Positions 13,701 through 25,500 of a DNA stretch of 64,000 nt are shown here, piece after piece; position 1 is the first letter of the stretch, and the number at the start of each line of letters is the position of its first letter. A program made the translations under genes and the position numbers. The notes under the pieces were generated by a model. That model did no database searches. It was not told where the DNA came from and saw only the letters and a program-made list of their open reading frames with translations. This stretch comes from Henckelia pumila (Eukaryota > Streptophyta > Magnoliopsida > Lamiales > Gesneriaceae), in contig NC_133123.1 of the NCBI RefSeq assembly GCF_033568475.1, positions 5,084,001 to 5,148,000 of the forward strand, given 5' to 3'.

Positions 13701-15639
13701 CAGTCCTTCGGATTTCATCAGTTCGGAAAGCTGCTTGGATCTATGGGCAGACATGAGATAAAGTCATAAAACAAAGGCAAAAAAATAAGCAAGGCATGTA
13801 CTAGGATAATTCAACAGATAAAATTACATATTTGAATTCTACAAACACAATGACAACCAGTTGATTTGTTCAGAGAGGATATGTTCCCTCGGAAGAGAAT
13901 ACGAACTAAATTTTGTGGGGAAAATTCCACTTTTTCCAGCCTTTTGTAAGGTAATTTAGTTATTTGCACCAAACATTCGAAGCACCGCAAATCGTTATAA
14001 TATATAATAAATTTTTATGAAACGAGTAATCATTTCCTCTGATTCATCAATATCAATCACCCCAGAACCTAAGATGGAAATGCAGTAAATTCATCTGTAC
14101 TAACTTGAGTGGATGGTTAACTATAACAAGATTAAGTCCATCAAGGCAAAACGTAGGAATTCAAATGAAAGGGCTTTATCAGTTATCACAAATTAAGAAT
14201 CCGGAAATATACGCGGCACATATCACTGTATAAATATGGGTTAAAAAGAATCAATACGTACCTCCCTCTGTAAAGCCTCATCGAGCTCCTGTTTATCATC
14301 AGGTGTAATATCTTTGGCATACAACTGAGCTAAGCAATTCCGAATCCTGGCCGAGTGAAAGTCAACACATAAGCAAGGAAGAGAACAATTTGGCAAAAAA
14401 GTAAGACCAAACTTAGCTACCTATTCAGTTAAAAAACACACAGTAAGTAGAGAACTGACCTTCCATGTTTCTGAAGCAATGATCTTCGGACAGATTGAGT
14501 TGGATGAGCAGTGAAAACCAGATCCACAGTTTGATTCTTCAATTCATCAAAAACTTCTTGAGGAGACTTCTTCAAATCAACAACAAGTCTTTTGAGAGTC
14601 TCTTCAATGTCTGATTCAGTAGTCGCCGAGCTCTCATCCGTATAATCTCCTTTTTTCAGCTTGTTCCTTCGACGATATGCAATTTGAACCTCCTCAGCCA
14701 AGTTGGCCAAGCTAAGCATATGAGAAAAAGCCTTTGCAATAACAATTGAATCACCAGGATCCAAACTCGTCAATACACTCCCAAGTTCTTCCAACTTTTT
14801 AGGATCACGCTTGCCTTCATACTCCGCAGAAAGTTCATAACATTCTTGCACCTGAAATAATTATGGAAATTAAACATACTACTTCTTCTTTCCATCAAAA
14901 AACAGTAACAGATAAATCATAAATTCGATAAAATTCAAATAATGATGTAAAAGATTTATGTTTCTACTCAGTTCAAACACTATTAGTCACTTTTACTCAG
15001 TGAGGGTGGAGTTGGAGTAACGAAGCATCCTGTGATCAACCAACATGGGCATCTTTGAGTACAATTGAAACCCAATTTCTACAAGAGACATTATAATTAC
15101 ATTGGCACAAGAATTAGTGCAAAAATTCAGTTTTTATCAGCAAACTCTTCCAGGAGGATTCAATACAGTGGTAGTGTCCCGATTGAGGAATCGATAAGTT
15201 GCAAGTTAGTATATTAAAGGATGTCAATACTTGTGCTTTTTAGGAAAGCCTGGAACTCAATCTTTACCCACGCTTGGACATTATAATATTTGCAGCACAT
15301 GAATCTCGAGTTGGGTATGCAGTATGCACCAAAATTCAGACTGAGCAACGACATTAGTGCTTAATCCTAACATCAAGATTTAATTTTTAACAACAACATC
15401 TAAACATATACTCGTTAAACTCCAGAAAAATGAATGCCTCAATCCCACAAGACAATAATCACAGTAATTCATACCGTTTCTCTCAGATCCTCTCCATGCA
15501 AATCCTGAAGAATATCAAGAAACCGATCCAAAAGCAAGGCATCATACTCAACAAGTTTATCATCCTCCGAAACTTTTCCAGGAACCAAAAGCCTCAATTG
15601 GGCATCAATTGAAGCCATCTTCTCCAAATTTCTTGCCAT
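10758..15639 (-). CDS. PPC: Phosphoenolpyruvate carboxylase, plant-type, C3/housekeeping form, complete
   Basis: Ten coding exons: 15639-15475, 14851-14460, 14346-14262, 13740-13518, 13353-13250, 13139-13052, 12857-12703, 12595-11597, 11516-11130, 11051-10758. They sum to 2892 nt (963 aa; the family is about 965). The enzyme carboxylates PEP to oxaloacetate in the cytosol. The N-terminus has [11 protein letters not shown] with the regulatory Ser at residue 10. Catalytic signatures are VFTAHPTQ (His171), [28 protein letters not shown] (about 591-602), [14 protein letters not shown] (His632) and the C-terminal QNTG. Ala773 (IPWIFAWTQ) and Arg883 (KQRLRLRD) occupy the positions known as 774 and 884 in Flaveria. 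There C4 enzymes have Ser and Gly, so this is a C3-type enzyme. The ATG is preceded by an in-frame-free leader with a 5' UTR intron acceptor. Confidence 0.95.
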
Positions 15640-16052
15640 TGATCCTTAAACTCCCTGTCTGAAATCTTAATTCTCAATAACCCTGCAACAAAAGTGTGTC
15701 CAAAATCACAACCTTGAATCAATGGAACAAGCCCACAGAATCCTTATCAGGACCCAGAAAACAGGAACCATATATGGATTAGAAAGTGAGAGAAAACAGC
15801 AGCTTCATGAAAGTTTTAAAATCAATTCACATGCAAAAGATTGCGTTTGAAAAAGGATGGCCCTTTAATTCATTGTCGTAAAACTCCCACGAATTGAAAG
15901 TTAACAGCGAGTGATTTATGAGTGATGTCCGTGTACCTAAAATCTGAATCTTGGGGTCGTTGAGATTTTTGGAGAACAGAGGGGAAGAGAAATGGGGACT
16001 GGCAAGAGTACCGTGATCTAAACAAATGGCGAGAGGCAATGAATATATAGAC
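15640..16052 (-). promoter_or_regulatory. PEPC 5' leader: probable 5' UTR intron and TATA box
   Basis: Reading the minus strand, a pyrimidine-rich tract ending TTGTTGCAG (acceptor at about 15683) precedes a short leader and the ATG at 15639. A candidate upstream non-coding exon ends near 15938 at TTTTAG/GTACAC. A TATA box (CTATATATTC) lies at 16041-16050, which would place the transcription start about 30 bases inward. An intron in the 5' UTR is common in plant PEPC genes. Exact ends are inferred. Confidence 0.5.
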
Positions 16053-16060
16053 AAAGCAAG

Positions 16061-17369
16061 AAAATTGAAAATGGCCTCGAACTCTTTTTATTGGAAAATC
16101 AAAATTTGTTTTTAGAGACAACGATTTTAGCACGATACGCTGGATGACGGATGTTACCAAAACCACACACACTTGACTTCTACTGTATAAACTTCTTAGT
16201 AACTTAAATATATAAAATATATATATGGCCACTAGTTTCACTTTACAATATCTTAATATATTGGAACTTCTAAAAAACATGGATGCTCAACAACAACCAT
16301 ATGCATGTTTGATCCATAAAGTCATGATCTTTCATGAGATAGATCGATTTAGTTTATGTGTACGATGAAAAATATTGTTTTTGTTATAAAAGTAATAATT
16401 TTTAATGGATCAAAACAAATAAGATCCTCGTCTCACAAAATTGCCTTGTAAAATCGTCTTAGTAAAAATGAGATAAAATAATTTTTTAAATATATGGATT
16501 TTAAAATTTAATCTGTAGATTTTAAATATTGTTTAGAAAAATAACATAATTTTAGATTTGGGGGAAAAATAAAAATATATAATATTTGAAAAAGAAAAAA
16601 AAAACAGAAAGAAGAAAAGCTCACTTTAAATCTTTAATTAAAACTAATCGTCAATATACACATTACACACATTGTATAAACATAAAAGGAAAATAACATA
16701 AATATATAAATGTTTATACTTATGTTAAGTATTAAGTATTGTGTATCATAAAGATTATGTCGCGTATGAGACAGGGTCGACTCAATCTATATTTATAATG
16801 AATAATAATATTTTAATATAAAAAATAATATTTTTTCATGATTTGAGTCAAATATATATATATAAACGATAACAACCCGTGAAACCTGCTCAATTTTCCT
16901 ATCACTTAAGCACATGCGACTGAGCGGTGAATGGAGCAGCGCATTCTCTAGGGCGTCGAGCTTTTAGTGCAAATTTGGGTTTAGAATGGTTAAATGGCGA
17001 TACTTTGCCTATTTGGTTATTGACGATTGTAAATCATGACTTTTTTTTTTTTTTAGGAAAGAATATTTATTCTTTCATCCTGATATTGTTGACTGTTTTC
17101 GTTAAAAAAAAAATCCATTTTTATCTCCGGAATTTTTATTTATTTATTTTTTAAAATCAAAATCTCCCGAATTTTTAGTTACGTCAAGTTATCCCTTCAA
17201 ATATAAACCTCTCGTATTATTGGTTAAATTTCCTTATCTCTTTATCTCTCGAGCTACTAATCGTACAACTTCTTTAATCATTTTGAACAAAAAGTTTATT
17301 CATATTTTTTTAAAAAAAACATTTTACTTATTATCATTAACTATGTTTACAATATATAATTAACGTGAA
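16061..17369. other. AT-rich intergenic DNA upstream of PEPC
   Basis: No gene is supported. It contains poly-A/poly-T runs and long AT-rich tracts. The short ORFs are compositional accidents. Confidence 0.5.
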
Positions 17370-17527
17370 GGGATCATGCTAGCCACATGTACAAATTGGA
17401 TTATAAATTAAGTTACAAATTGCATTTGTAATTACAAAATTATTTTAAATACATTTTTGAAAGATTTTTTCTAATTGCACTTTGTGATCAAATTTATAAT
17501 CTCATTTGTACACATAACATTTTCCTA
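17370..17527. mobile_element. Short fold-back MITE
   Basis: The left arm (ATGTACAAATTGGATTATAA...) is matched by the reverse complement of the right arm (GTGTACAAATGAGATTATAA...) over roughly 40 bases with few mismatches, including TTACAAATTGCA versus ATCACAAAGTGCA. The whole element is about 158 bp with no coding capacity. Superfamily and exact ends are uncertain. Confidence 0.55.
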
Positions 17528-17821
17528 ATCTGAAACTCCACGTCTCTAGTGATCTTGATTTCAAGTGATCTTGAGTTCAAATCTCCTAAACAGTACGAGA
17601 TCTTTAGCTAGGTTAGTTAGGTTAAAGTTAAATATTTCATCTAAAGCGGTTGAATGTACAGAAAATAAAAATATATTTGAGCTAGGTTAGTTAGGTTAAA
17701 TTTAAATAAATCTTTCATCACAAAAAGTCGAATGTACTAAAAATAAAAATAAAATCAATGGTTTTCTACATGATATAAAAAACTCTACATAAGATTATCT
17801 TCACACCAAAATGTTTATAGT

Positions 17822-18256
17822 TGATGTAGCCAAAAATCACTTGTATGTGACACGTTGCTTCCGCAAAGTCCGGAGTATCAGTAAGTCCTTGTATGTTCCC
17901 GATGGAGATCTTCAGTGGGTTGTTCCTACGTCACAAAACAAAGTCAGAGGAGCCGGGAGGGTTCCCGGCGAAGGCACTCCGACGCTCAAGTCAGTTATTA
18001 CTCAAGGAATAATAATCGAGAGTAGAGCGATATATTGCTTAAGAAAGTGTGTACCTTAATAATGAAGTGACTTGAGCTATTTATAGATATTCGGAGAGTT
18101 TCACGGGCTTAAGCCTCTTATGGGCCTTTGTAGAATTCAGGGCCTGCTTGAATTAAATATATATAATATTTAAATAAGCTTGGGCCTTAAAAATATTCGG
18201 AGTGGACCTTCATGATTGGGCTCAGGCCCAGTTGAATTTGTAGGTGTAACCTATCA
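17822..18256 (-). repeat. 3' LTR of the Tat-type element
   Basis: A 435-bp direct repeat of 27939-28373, with two differences seen by eye (CTTCCGC/CTTTCGC and GAGCCGGG/GAGTCGGG). It ends TG...CA and abuts the TSD copy ATAGT on its outer side. Confidence 0.95.
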
Positions 18257-18258
18257 TA

Positions 18259-18271
18259 GGCCCCCCACTCT
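18259..18271 (-). other. Polypurine tract of the Tat-type element
   Basis: The minus strand reads AGAGTGGGGGGCC, two bases before the 3' LTR start. This is the position of the plus-strand primer for reverse transcription. Confidence 0.75.
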
Positions 18272-18558
18272 CGGGCATGTCGCGTGTGTGGGAGGTCCGA
18301 GAGTAGAATTTTTATCGGAGTATTGTCAGAAATTTAATTGCCGAGAACGAATATTTTTTGCCAATGCGAAAATTACGGGCATCGACCTGCCCGGTCATGG
18401 ATGGAGAAACCATGATGGAGAAATCCTATCAGGACTGTGATGTAGTGGAATTAAAATTCTGGTAGAATAATAATAATCCCCATGTAATTGGATAGAATTA
18501 AAATTCTGCTAAAATATTAATAGTAGAAACCAAGTAGGACTCTACCAACTACTGTCAT

Positions 18559-18565
18559 TATAAAT
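18559..18565 (+). promoter_or_regulatory. Candidate TATA box for the antisense gene
   Basis: TATAAAT lies inside the retrotransposon on the plus strand, downstream of two near-identical GAATTAAAATTCTG(G/C) motifs (about 18450-18515). It could drive the antisense transcript. There is no other support. Confidence 0.25.
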
Positions 18566-18849
18566 TCAGCACCGCAATATGGTTTCACCATAATTACTAA
18601 CGCAATTTGATTTTTCTGATTTGTGATTGCAGCACGTTTCGTCACGTTCAATTGAAAATAAGCAAAGGACAAAAAAAAAAATCCACATGGCAGGTAACCA
18701 TCAATGTGCCTACACGTGTTGGCCTTAAAATCCTCTTGTTTTTTTTTTTTTTTTTTTTTGAACAGATTTTGTGTGCGTATGTATATATCGAATATATGTG
18801 TATATGTGTATCAATATTCCACGTATATGTGTGATACTCCATCTCTGGC

Positions 18850-19545
18850 TATGGGTTATCATCTTCTTCGTCGAGACGACGAGTGGGCGGCAACATACAG
18901 GAGAGGCGATGGTGGTGCAATGGTGCTGCCGAGGAGATGCAGGTGGCGGACCGGCGGTGGTTAACGAAGTGGCGGTTTTGCTCAGGAGGGTTCCGGAGTT
19001 CGCGAAGTGGAATCCCACCCATGGCTGCGTGTTGATCCATCGAGGGCTTCCGTCGATGTCCAGCCATGGAGGAGCTTCCATGCCTTCCAAATCTGGCTCG
19101 ACGGGAAGAAGGTTGCCGTCGAAGATGAGTTGCGGCAAGCGATGATGAAGAAAACGGCTACGCAGCGACGGAAAATTCGCTGGAGACGGTGGTGATGGAG
19201 TTTACACAATCGAGTTCCAGTCATGGCTGCTTTTCCGGCGAGGAACAGAGCCAAATTCTGGGCTTGACTGCCAGACGTGAATGGATACGTGGTGAGCCGG
19301 CTATGGCCGTCGACCTCCAGACACGGGAAGTGCAGAAACTTTCTGGTCTGGCTCGATGAAGCTATGTCGTGGCCGCGAGAGACGGAGCTGTCCAAGGATG
19401 CGCGGAGAAGGAGGCTGCGCGGCGGAAAACTCGCCGGAGAAGGAGGCTGCGCGGCGGAGAAACTCGCCGGAGAAGGAGGCTGCGCGGCGGCCAGCCGAGG
19501 ACGGTGGGTAAAGTTGTTGAACCTCGGTCTGTGATGGATACACAC
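18850..19545. other. GC-rich non-coding or captured segment inside the Tat-type element
   Basis: About 700 bp are markedly richer in G+C than the surroundings. Overlapping ORFs are open on both strands (for example 187 codons on the minus strand ending at 18982), but none has recognisable domains. It lies upstream of the antisense gene and may be its leader or a captured host fragment. Function unknown. Confidence 0.45.
19404..19490. repeat. Three tandem copies of a 32-33 bp GC-rich unit
   Basis: The unit begins GGAGAAGGAGGCTGCGCGGC and recurs three times, separated by AAAACTCGCC or GAAACTCGCC. It is read directly within the GC-rich segment. Confidence 0.9.
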
Positions 19546-19654
19546 ATATACAATCGTATATAAATATGCACATGTTACATATCTATACGTATAGGTATAT
19601 ATATAATATTCCTAAAAATAAAATAATAATAAGTAATTTCTATGCTTATGTATT

Positions 19655-19656
<2 letters not shown>

Positions 19657-19691
<35 letters not shown>
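19657..19691. repeat. (AT)n microsatellite
   Basis: About 17 AT dinucleotides in an AT-rich tract just upstream of the antisense gene. Confidence 0.9.
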
Positions 19692-19693
<2 letters not shown>

Positions 19694-19866
19694 AATCATA
19701 TTAATAAACATATACAATCTACTACCACGTAATCGACGCTACTACTTGCTTTATTATTATTTAATTAATATTATTTTTTGGTAAAATATATATTTTTATT
19801 ATATATATATATTTTTTCTAAAAAAAAATCATTTCAGGGCATCCTCCACGGGGTAAAGTATTTTCG

Positions 19867-21935
19867 GTGTTGGTTGCTAACCGAGAAATTTATCCCTCCT
19901 CGCCAACTGAATCTGGCGATGACAATGAAATTGACGAATGTTTATATTCTTTGAGTGATTTGAACACAGTGGTATCTCGTGATACGACGAGACCACCTTG
20001 CTTAAAAATTGATAGAAAACCGAATTCTTGCGATAATAGTGGTTCTGAAGAGTCTCCGGGAGGAGTGAGCGAGCGTCTTTTGGACGAGTCGGAGATTTTA
20101 AGTCCAAGTAAAAAATTTGACTTATCCTCTAAAAATATCCTTAAGATTCCCAAAAATGGAGATCTTTGCCACGAACCGCCTCCGGGATATTTTACTGTAT
20201 ATCTGGAGTACTTTAATTTTGGTTTCTCGCTCCCTCCTCATGCCCTTTTGATAGAAATTGTAGATAGTCTCGGGGTGGGTTTAAGTCAATTAACACCAAG
20301 TGCGATTCTTCTCTTTACGTGTTTTCTACGTAGAATGAGTGAAATTAAAATGTCACCGACTATAGACTTATTCTATGCGCTTTTCTCGGTGCGTCGCTCC
20401 ATGCCGGGTTCCTATACTTATTTTCTACCTCGGGGAGATTGTAAGTTTTTATCTCGTTGTCCATCTCCAAAAAATGATTGGAGAAAAAATTTTGTTTATG
20501 TATGGGATTATGGTTGGGAGGTTCCCATAGTTTGGAGTCCGGGCCATAGGAAAATTATATTTAGCAAAATCCACCGTGAATTGCAACTTAAATGTCGTTC
20601 CTTAGGCCTCTTCCAGGAGTTGGTTGACCCAAAAAGTTTGATTCCTGCCGGTAATGCTTTGTTCAAATTGAATTTTGATGACTGTATTTTGCGTCTTCTT
20701 TGGATTCTTCTACTCGTGGTAATTTAAAATTTATTAAATTTACTGATCATTGTCACTCTTCTCTTTGTGTTTGTTTGTAGGTGACAAATTAAGTTTGGCG
20801 GAGGTTCGCGCTTGCATAGAGAAAAACGAGAAAACTCCGTCAAAAACATCGAGAAAAGAGTCACCAATGGATCGAGGTAATCACAATTCCCAAGGGATTC
20901 CAAGGAGGAGGAATTCTCCCGGGCCATCCGACCGTGTCAATTGTTCTGGTCCTCCATCTAAAAATACTGACACTCGTGACCGAAGGAATGGTGGTAGAAG
21001 AAATGATGCTGATCGTGATACCCGTACTAGGGAGAATGCTAATGGTAGAATAAATCCAAAAAGAAGACGTGAGGATGAACGAACAGTTCCTCCCGATACT
21101 CATGAGGGTCGTCACTTGTTCTTGGAGGGTGTGAATCACAAGAATAATGCTGGTTCTTTTTGGGATTTGAAGGATCCAGAGATTGGTTGGAGAACCGGAG
21201 CTAATCTCATTGGAGATCATGACAGGTTGCATCTATTGCCTCAGCCTACCGAAGTATTAACTCGGTCTCTTGCCTCGTCTGCCTTCCAGGTATATTATTA
21301 TACGTTTGATATTTGTTATGATTTTTATGTAGTAAACAATACTCCTTATCTATGGGTCTTTGCAGATTTTATCGCTTGCCCAAACTTTTCAATTTCGAGA
21401 AGAGAGGTCTCGAAATTCCGGGAGAAAATTTGATGACGAGCTGGCGTCATTAAGGGGAGAGTGCAAAAGACTCGGCGAGGAAGGTGCTAAGGCCCGAGAT
21501 GATTTTCTCAAATCGCAAAAGGAGCTTGAAGAGAAATCCAAAAAGTATGATGCAATGTGCAAGGATATGGAGCTACTTAGGGGAAAATATTCCCATGAAT
21601 CGGAGACCGGTGAAACTTTTCTCAATTCGTCAATAGGCAAGAATCTCTTGCGAAGTACCGGAGAAAAAGCAATTGAATGCTATCGAGAGTCCACAGATTT
21701 TAGAGATGAAGTGATTCAGCGGGCGATCGTTATTCATGATGAAGTTGTAGTGGATTGCCGCAAAGAACTACGGAAAACTCAACTAGTTCCAGAGGAAATT
21801 ATTATGATGATTCACCCCCAAATTCCGGAGCCTAGTATTGCCCGAGTTGACGATGACTCGGATCCTCCCTTAGGAGATTTACTGGGAGGTCTAGGTGATG
21901 AGGAGATGATCGAAGCTTTGCGTTCGAATTTTTAG
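19867..21935 (+). CDS. Antisense spliced gene of the Tat-type element: Transposase_28-like domain plus coiled-coil C-terminus
   Basis: Three putative exons: 19867-20718, 20781-21289 and 21366-21935 (stop TAG), on the strand opposite to gag-pol. Exon 1 (ATG 19867) carries at residues about 102-200 a segment beginning EPPPGYFTVYLEYFNFGFSL. It resembles the Pfam 'putative gypsy type transposon' domain (Transposase_28) known from antisense ORFs of Tat elements. Exon 2 is basic and low-complexity, with RKESPMDRG and RRNDADRDTRTRE. Exon 3 begins ILSLAQTFQFREERSR and then shows a charged heptad-like stretch (LRGECKRLGEEGAKARDDFL) and an acidic tail. The reading frame of exon 1 does not join exon 2: a frame slip around 20685-20700 puts the last ~30 bases out of register, so this copy may be defective. 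The product's role is unknown; DNA binding or regulation has been suggested for the family. Confidence 0.7.
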
Positions 21936-22549
21936 CTTATACAACCAATAATGACGGTGTGTATCAGAGCTATATGGAGACTAAACCGTGGAACAGTTTA
22001 GCTTTATTATTTCTTGCCACTTTCGGGCAAAATTTTTTTTGTGACAGAGTCAAAGTCATAGACTTTTTTTTTGTTCTTTTTGAGTAAGTAAGTATTTGTC
22101 GATTATCATATCTCTTTTGCATTTTGAAGTTGCTATTGCATACTTGTTTGATGAATAAAATACTATCGCTTTAACAATGGAGTACTTGGGAGGGGATCAA
22201 TCTCCCAAGATTTTGTCTCATGGGGAATTCCTAAACCCACTTGGTGCGTGGTGAGGTATCCCGGGACTTATAATGTTATTATGTAGTCCTGACCTCTTAC
22301 AGCGTCATAAGTTCAAATGTCCCAAGGGGCTGGCCAAGCCTCTTACTGTTGGGAATTTTTTATGATTGCTAGGGTCTATGACGTTTATGTCGTAAGTAAG
22401 CGTTAGTATAGGAGAGGAGATATGATATGCTTTCGACAAAGTAATCTGTTTATATAAAAACAATAATCAAATTAGTTGAACAATGTATCACAAAATTGTA
22501 ATATGAAAACATAAGATAAATTTAGCCTATTATTGACGAGAGTTGCAGT
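21936..22549. other. Convergent spacer between the antisense gene and pol
   Basis: About 600 bp between two convergent stop codons. No ORF or repeat was recognised. It presumably holds the 3' end of the antisense transcript. Confidence 0.5.
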
Positions 22550-25500
22550 CTATGCATAAAACTTCTTCAGGTTGGCCACGTTCCAAGGCCTGAGAAGTAT
22601 TCTTCCATCTGAATGTTTGAGGCGATATGTTCCCATCTTCACAATTTCAATTACTTTGTAGGGGCCTTCCCATTTCGGATCCAGCTTGCCCATAGACTTT
22701 AAGATGTCAGATTTTCTCAATACAAGATCTCCTACTTGGAAAGATCTTGGTTTGACTCTGTCATTGTATGCTTTAGTCATACAAGCTCGATATCTCTCGG
22801 CTCGTGTTGAAGCTCCATCTCTCAGTTCATCCACCAAGTCCAATGAAATTCGGAGGGCTTGGTCATTTCCAGATGGAGTGTACTGTTTCACTCGCCATGA
22901 TTGCTCTCCGATTTCGGCAGGAGCCACAGCTTCCGCTCCGTAGGCCAAGTTGAAAGGAGATTCTCCAGTTGAAGAGCGTGGAGTGGTTCGATATGCCCAT
23001 AGAACACTTGGCAACTCATCCACCCATTTTCCTTTGGCATTGCCTAGGCGTGTTTTGAGGTGCTGTAGAATGGTCCGGTTGGTGACCTCGGTTTGCCCAT
23101 TTGCTTGAGGATTCCCTACAGAAGTGAAGAACTGCCTGATAGAGAGTCCTCTGCACCAGTCTTTTATCTTCGCTCCAGAGAATTGAGTTCCATTATCTGA
23201 AACCAAGGTTTGAGGAATGCCAAATCTGCATATTATATTCTTCCATAAGAAATTGATTACATCTCTCTCGGATATTTTGGCCAATGGTTCAGCTTCGACC
23301 CATTTGGTGAAATAATCCACAGCTACTATCAGAAATTTTCTTTGTCCGGTAGCAGGAGGAAAAGGACCTACCAAATCCATTCCCCATTGAGCAAAAGGTA
23401 GAGGACTTTCCAGGGGCTGTAAGGTTGTAGCCGGCTGGTGATGGAAGTTAGCATGCTCTTGACATGCATGACAATGTTTTGCTAACTCCATAGCATCTTG
23501 CTTCATCGTTGGCCAAAAGTACCCTTGGCGCAATGCTTTCCCCGCGAGAGCTCTGCCAGCTAAATGATTTCCACATATTCCTTCATGAATTTCACGGAGC
23601 ACATAGTTTCCCTTAGCTGGCGTTAGACACTTTAGGTAAGGTGAAGAGAAACCTCTTTTGTACAGTTCTCCGTCAATGATCGTGAACCGAGCAGCTCTCA
23701 CTCTAAGTTTTCGAGCTTCAACTTGGTTAGCAGGTAGTTTCTCTTGCTTTAAATAGTCGATTATTTCATCTTTCCAACTAGGCTCTTTGCTGTCAGCACA
23801 GAAGACTGTAACATCACTTCCATCAGTTTCTTCCTTGCCATAAGTTAGGAATGTAATTTTCCTATTATCAATGTTGGCCAAGGAGCTTGCTAACTTGGCA
23901 AGGCGGTCTGCTGACTCATTTTCCCCTCTAGGTATCTGCTTTATATCATAGCTGTCTAAACGCGAAAGAAGCTCGTTTACTTGAGTGAGGTATTCAAACA
24001 TTTTATCTTCCTTCGCTTCATAATTTCCCTTAACCTGACTGACGATAAGTTGGGAGTCACTGTGTATCGTCAGTCTCTTTGCTCCGACTGACAGGGCCAA
24101 TTTAATTCCCATGATGAAAGCTTCATATTCTGCCTCATTATTCGTTGCAGGGAATCGAAATTTGACGGCATATTGAAATTTATCTCCCTGTGGGCTCTCC
24201 ACAACTATACCTGCACCGCTTCCTGTAGAGGTTGATGACCCGTCGACATAAACCATCCATGTTTGGGTGGAACTCTCTTCTTGAGTTACTGTCATTTCTA
24301 CTAGAAAATCAGCCAGAATTTGTGCTTTAATCGCTGGACGCGGGCGATATTCAATTCCATATTGGCTGAGTTCAACAGCCCACTTAACCATTCTTCCTGA
24401 TGCTTCAGGACTCGAGATAATTTGTTTGAGAGGATGATTGGTGAGTACAATTATTGGATGAGAGTGAAAGTAAGGACGTAATTTTCTCGCTGCAATTACC
24501 AAAGCCAGTGCCAGTTTCTCGATCTTTGTATATCTTAATTCTGCTCCGTGTAAAGTTCGACTGATATAATAAACTGGTTTGTGCTCACGTCCTACTTCAG
24601 AAACCAATACTGCACTTACCGCCTCCGCAGATATTGCCAGATAAATTAACAGGGTGTCACCTTCGTTTGGTTTTACCAACAACGGCGGAGAGGTCAGATG
24701 TACTTTCAACTCGTCAAATGCTTGCTGACACTCTTCTGTCCATTGAAAACCTTTCCCACTCCTTAACATTTTGAAAAATGGTAAACCCTTGTCTGCAGAT
24801 CTTGAGATAAATCGGTTGAGGGCGGCCAAACGTCCTGTCAACTCTTGGATGCCTTTTACACTCTTCGGAGGATTCATGTTTAAAATTGCTTTGATTTTTT
24901 CCGGGTTGGCCTCTATTCCTCGTTCTGACACCATATAACCGAGAAATTTGCCTCCTCGTACACCAAAAGTGCATTTATCCGGATTAAGTTTCATCCTGTA
25001 TTTTCTGAGTATACTGAAACATTCCTCAAGATCTTCCAAATGATTAGATGCTTGAATACTCTTGACGAGCATGTCATCTATATAAACTTCCATGTTTCGC
25101 CCGATCAAGTGTTCGAACATGGTATTTACCAGACGCTGATAGGTAGCTCCAGCATTTTTCAAACCAAACGGCATTACATCATAACAATAAATTCCCCTAT
25201 CGGTGATGAAACTTGCTTTTTCCTGGTCCTCTGGCGCTAGGCCGATCTGATTGTATCCTTGATATGCATCAAGAAAAGTGAGCAGCTCGCATCCTGCTGT
25301 CGAATCGACTAACAAGTCAATTCGAGGGAGTGGAAATGGATCTTTGGGGCATGCTTTGTTGAGATCAGTGAAATCTATACACAAACGCCACTTTCCTCCA
25401 GGTTTTGGTACTAAAACCACATTTGCAAGCCAATCTGGGTATGAAACTGGCCTGATGTACTTTGCCACTAAGAGTTTCTCCACTTCCGCGGCTATATGCC

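Noticed and set aside
18982-19545. 187-codon ORF on the minus strand with repeated AAAQPPSPASF-like units
   Set aside because: It is produced by the GC-rich triplicated DNA repeat. Other frames are equally open and no domain is visible.
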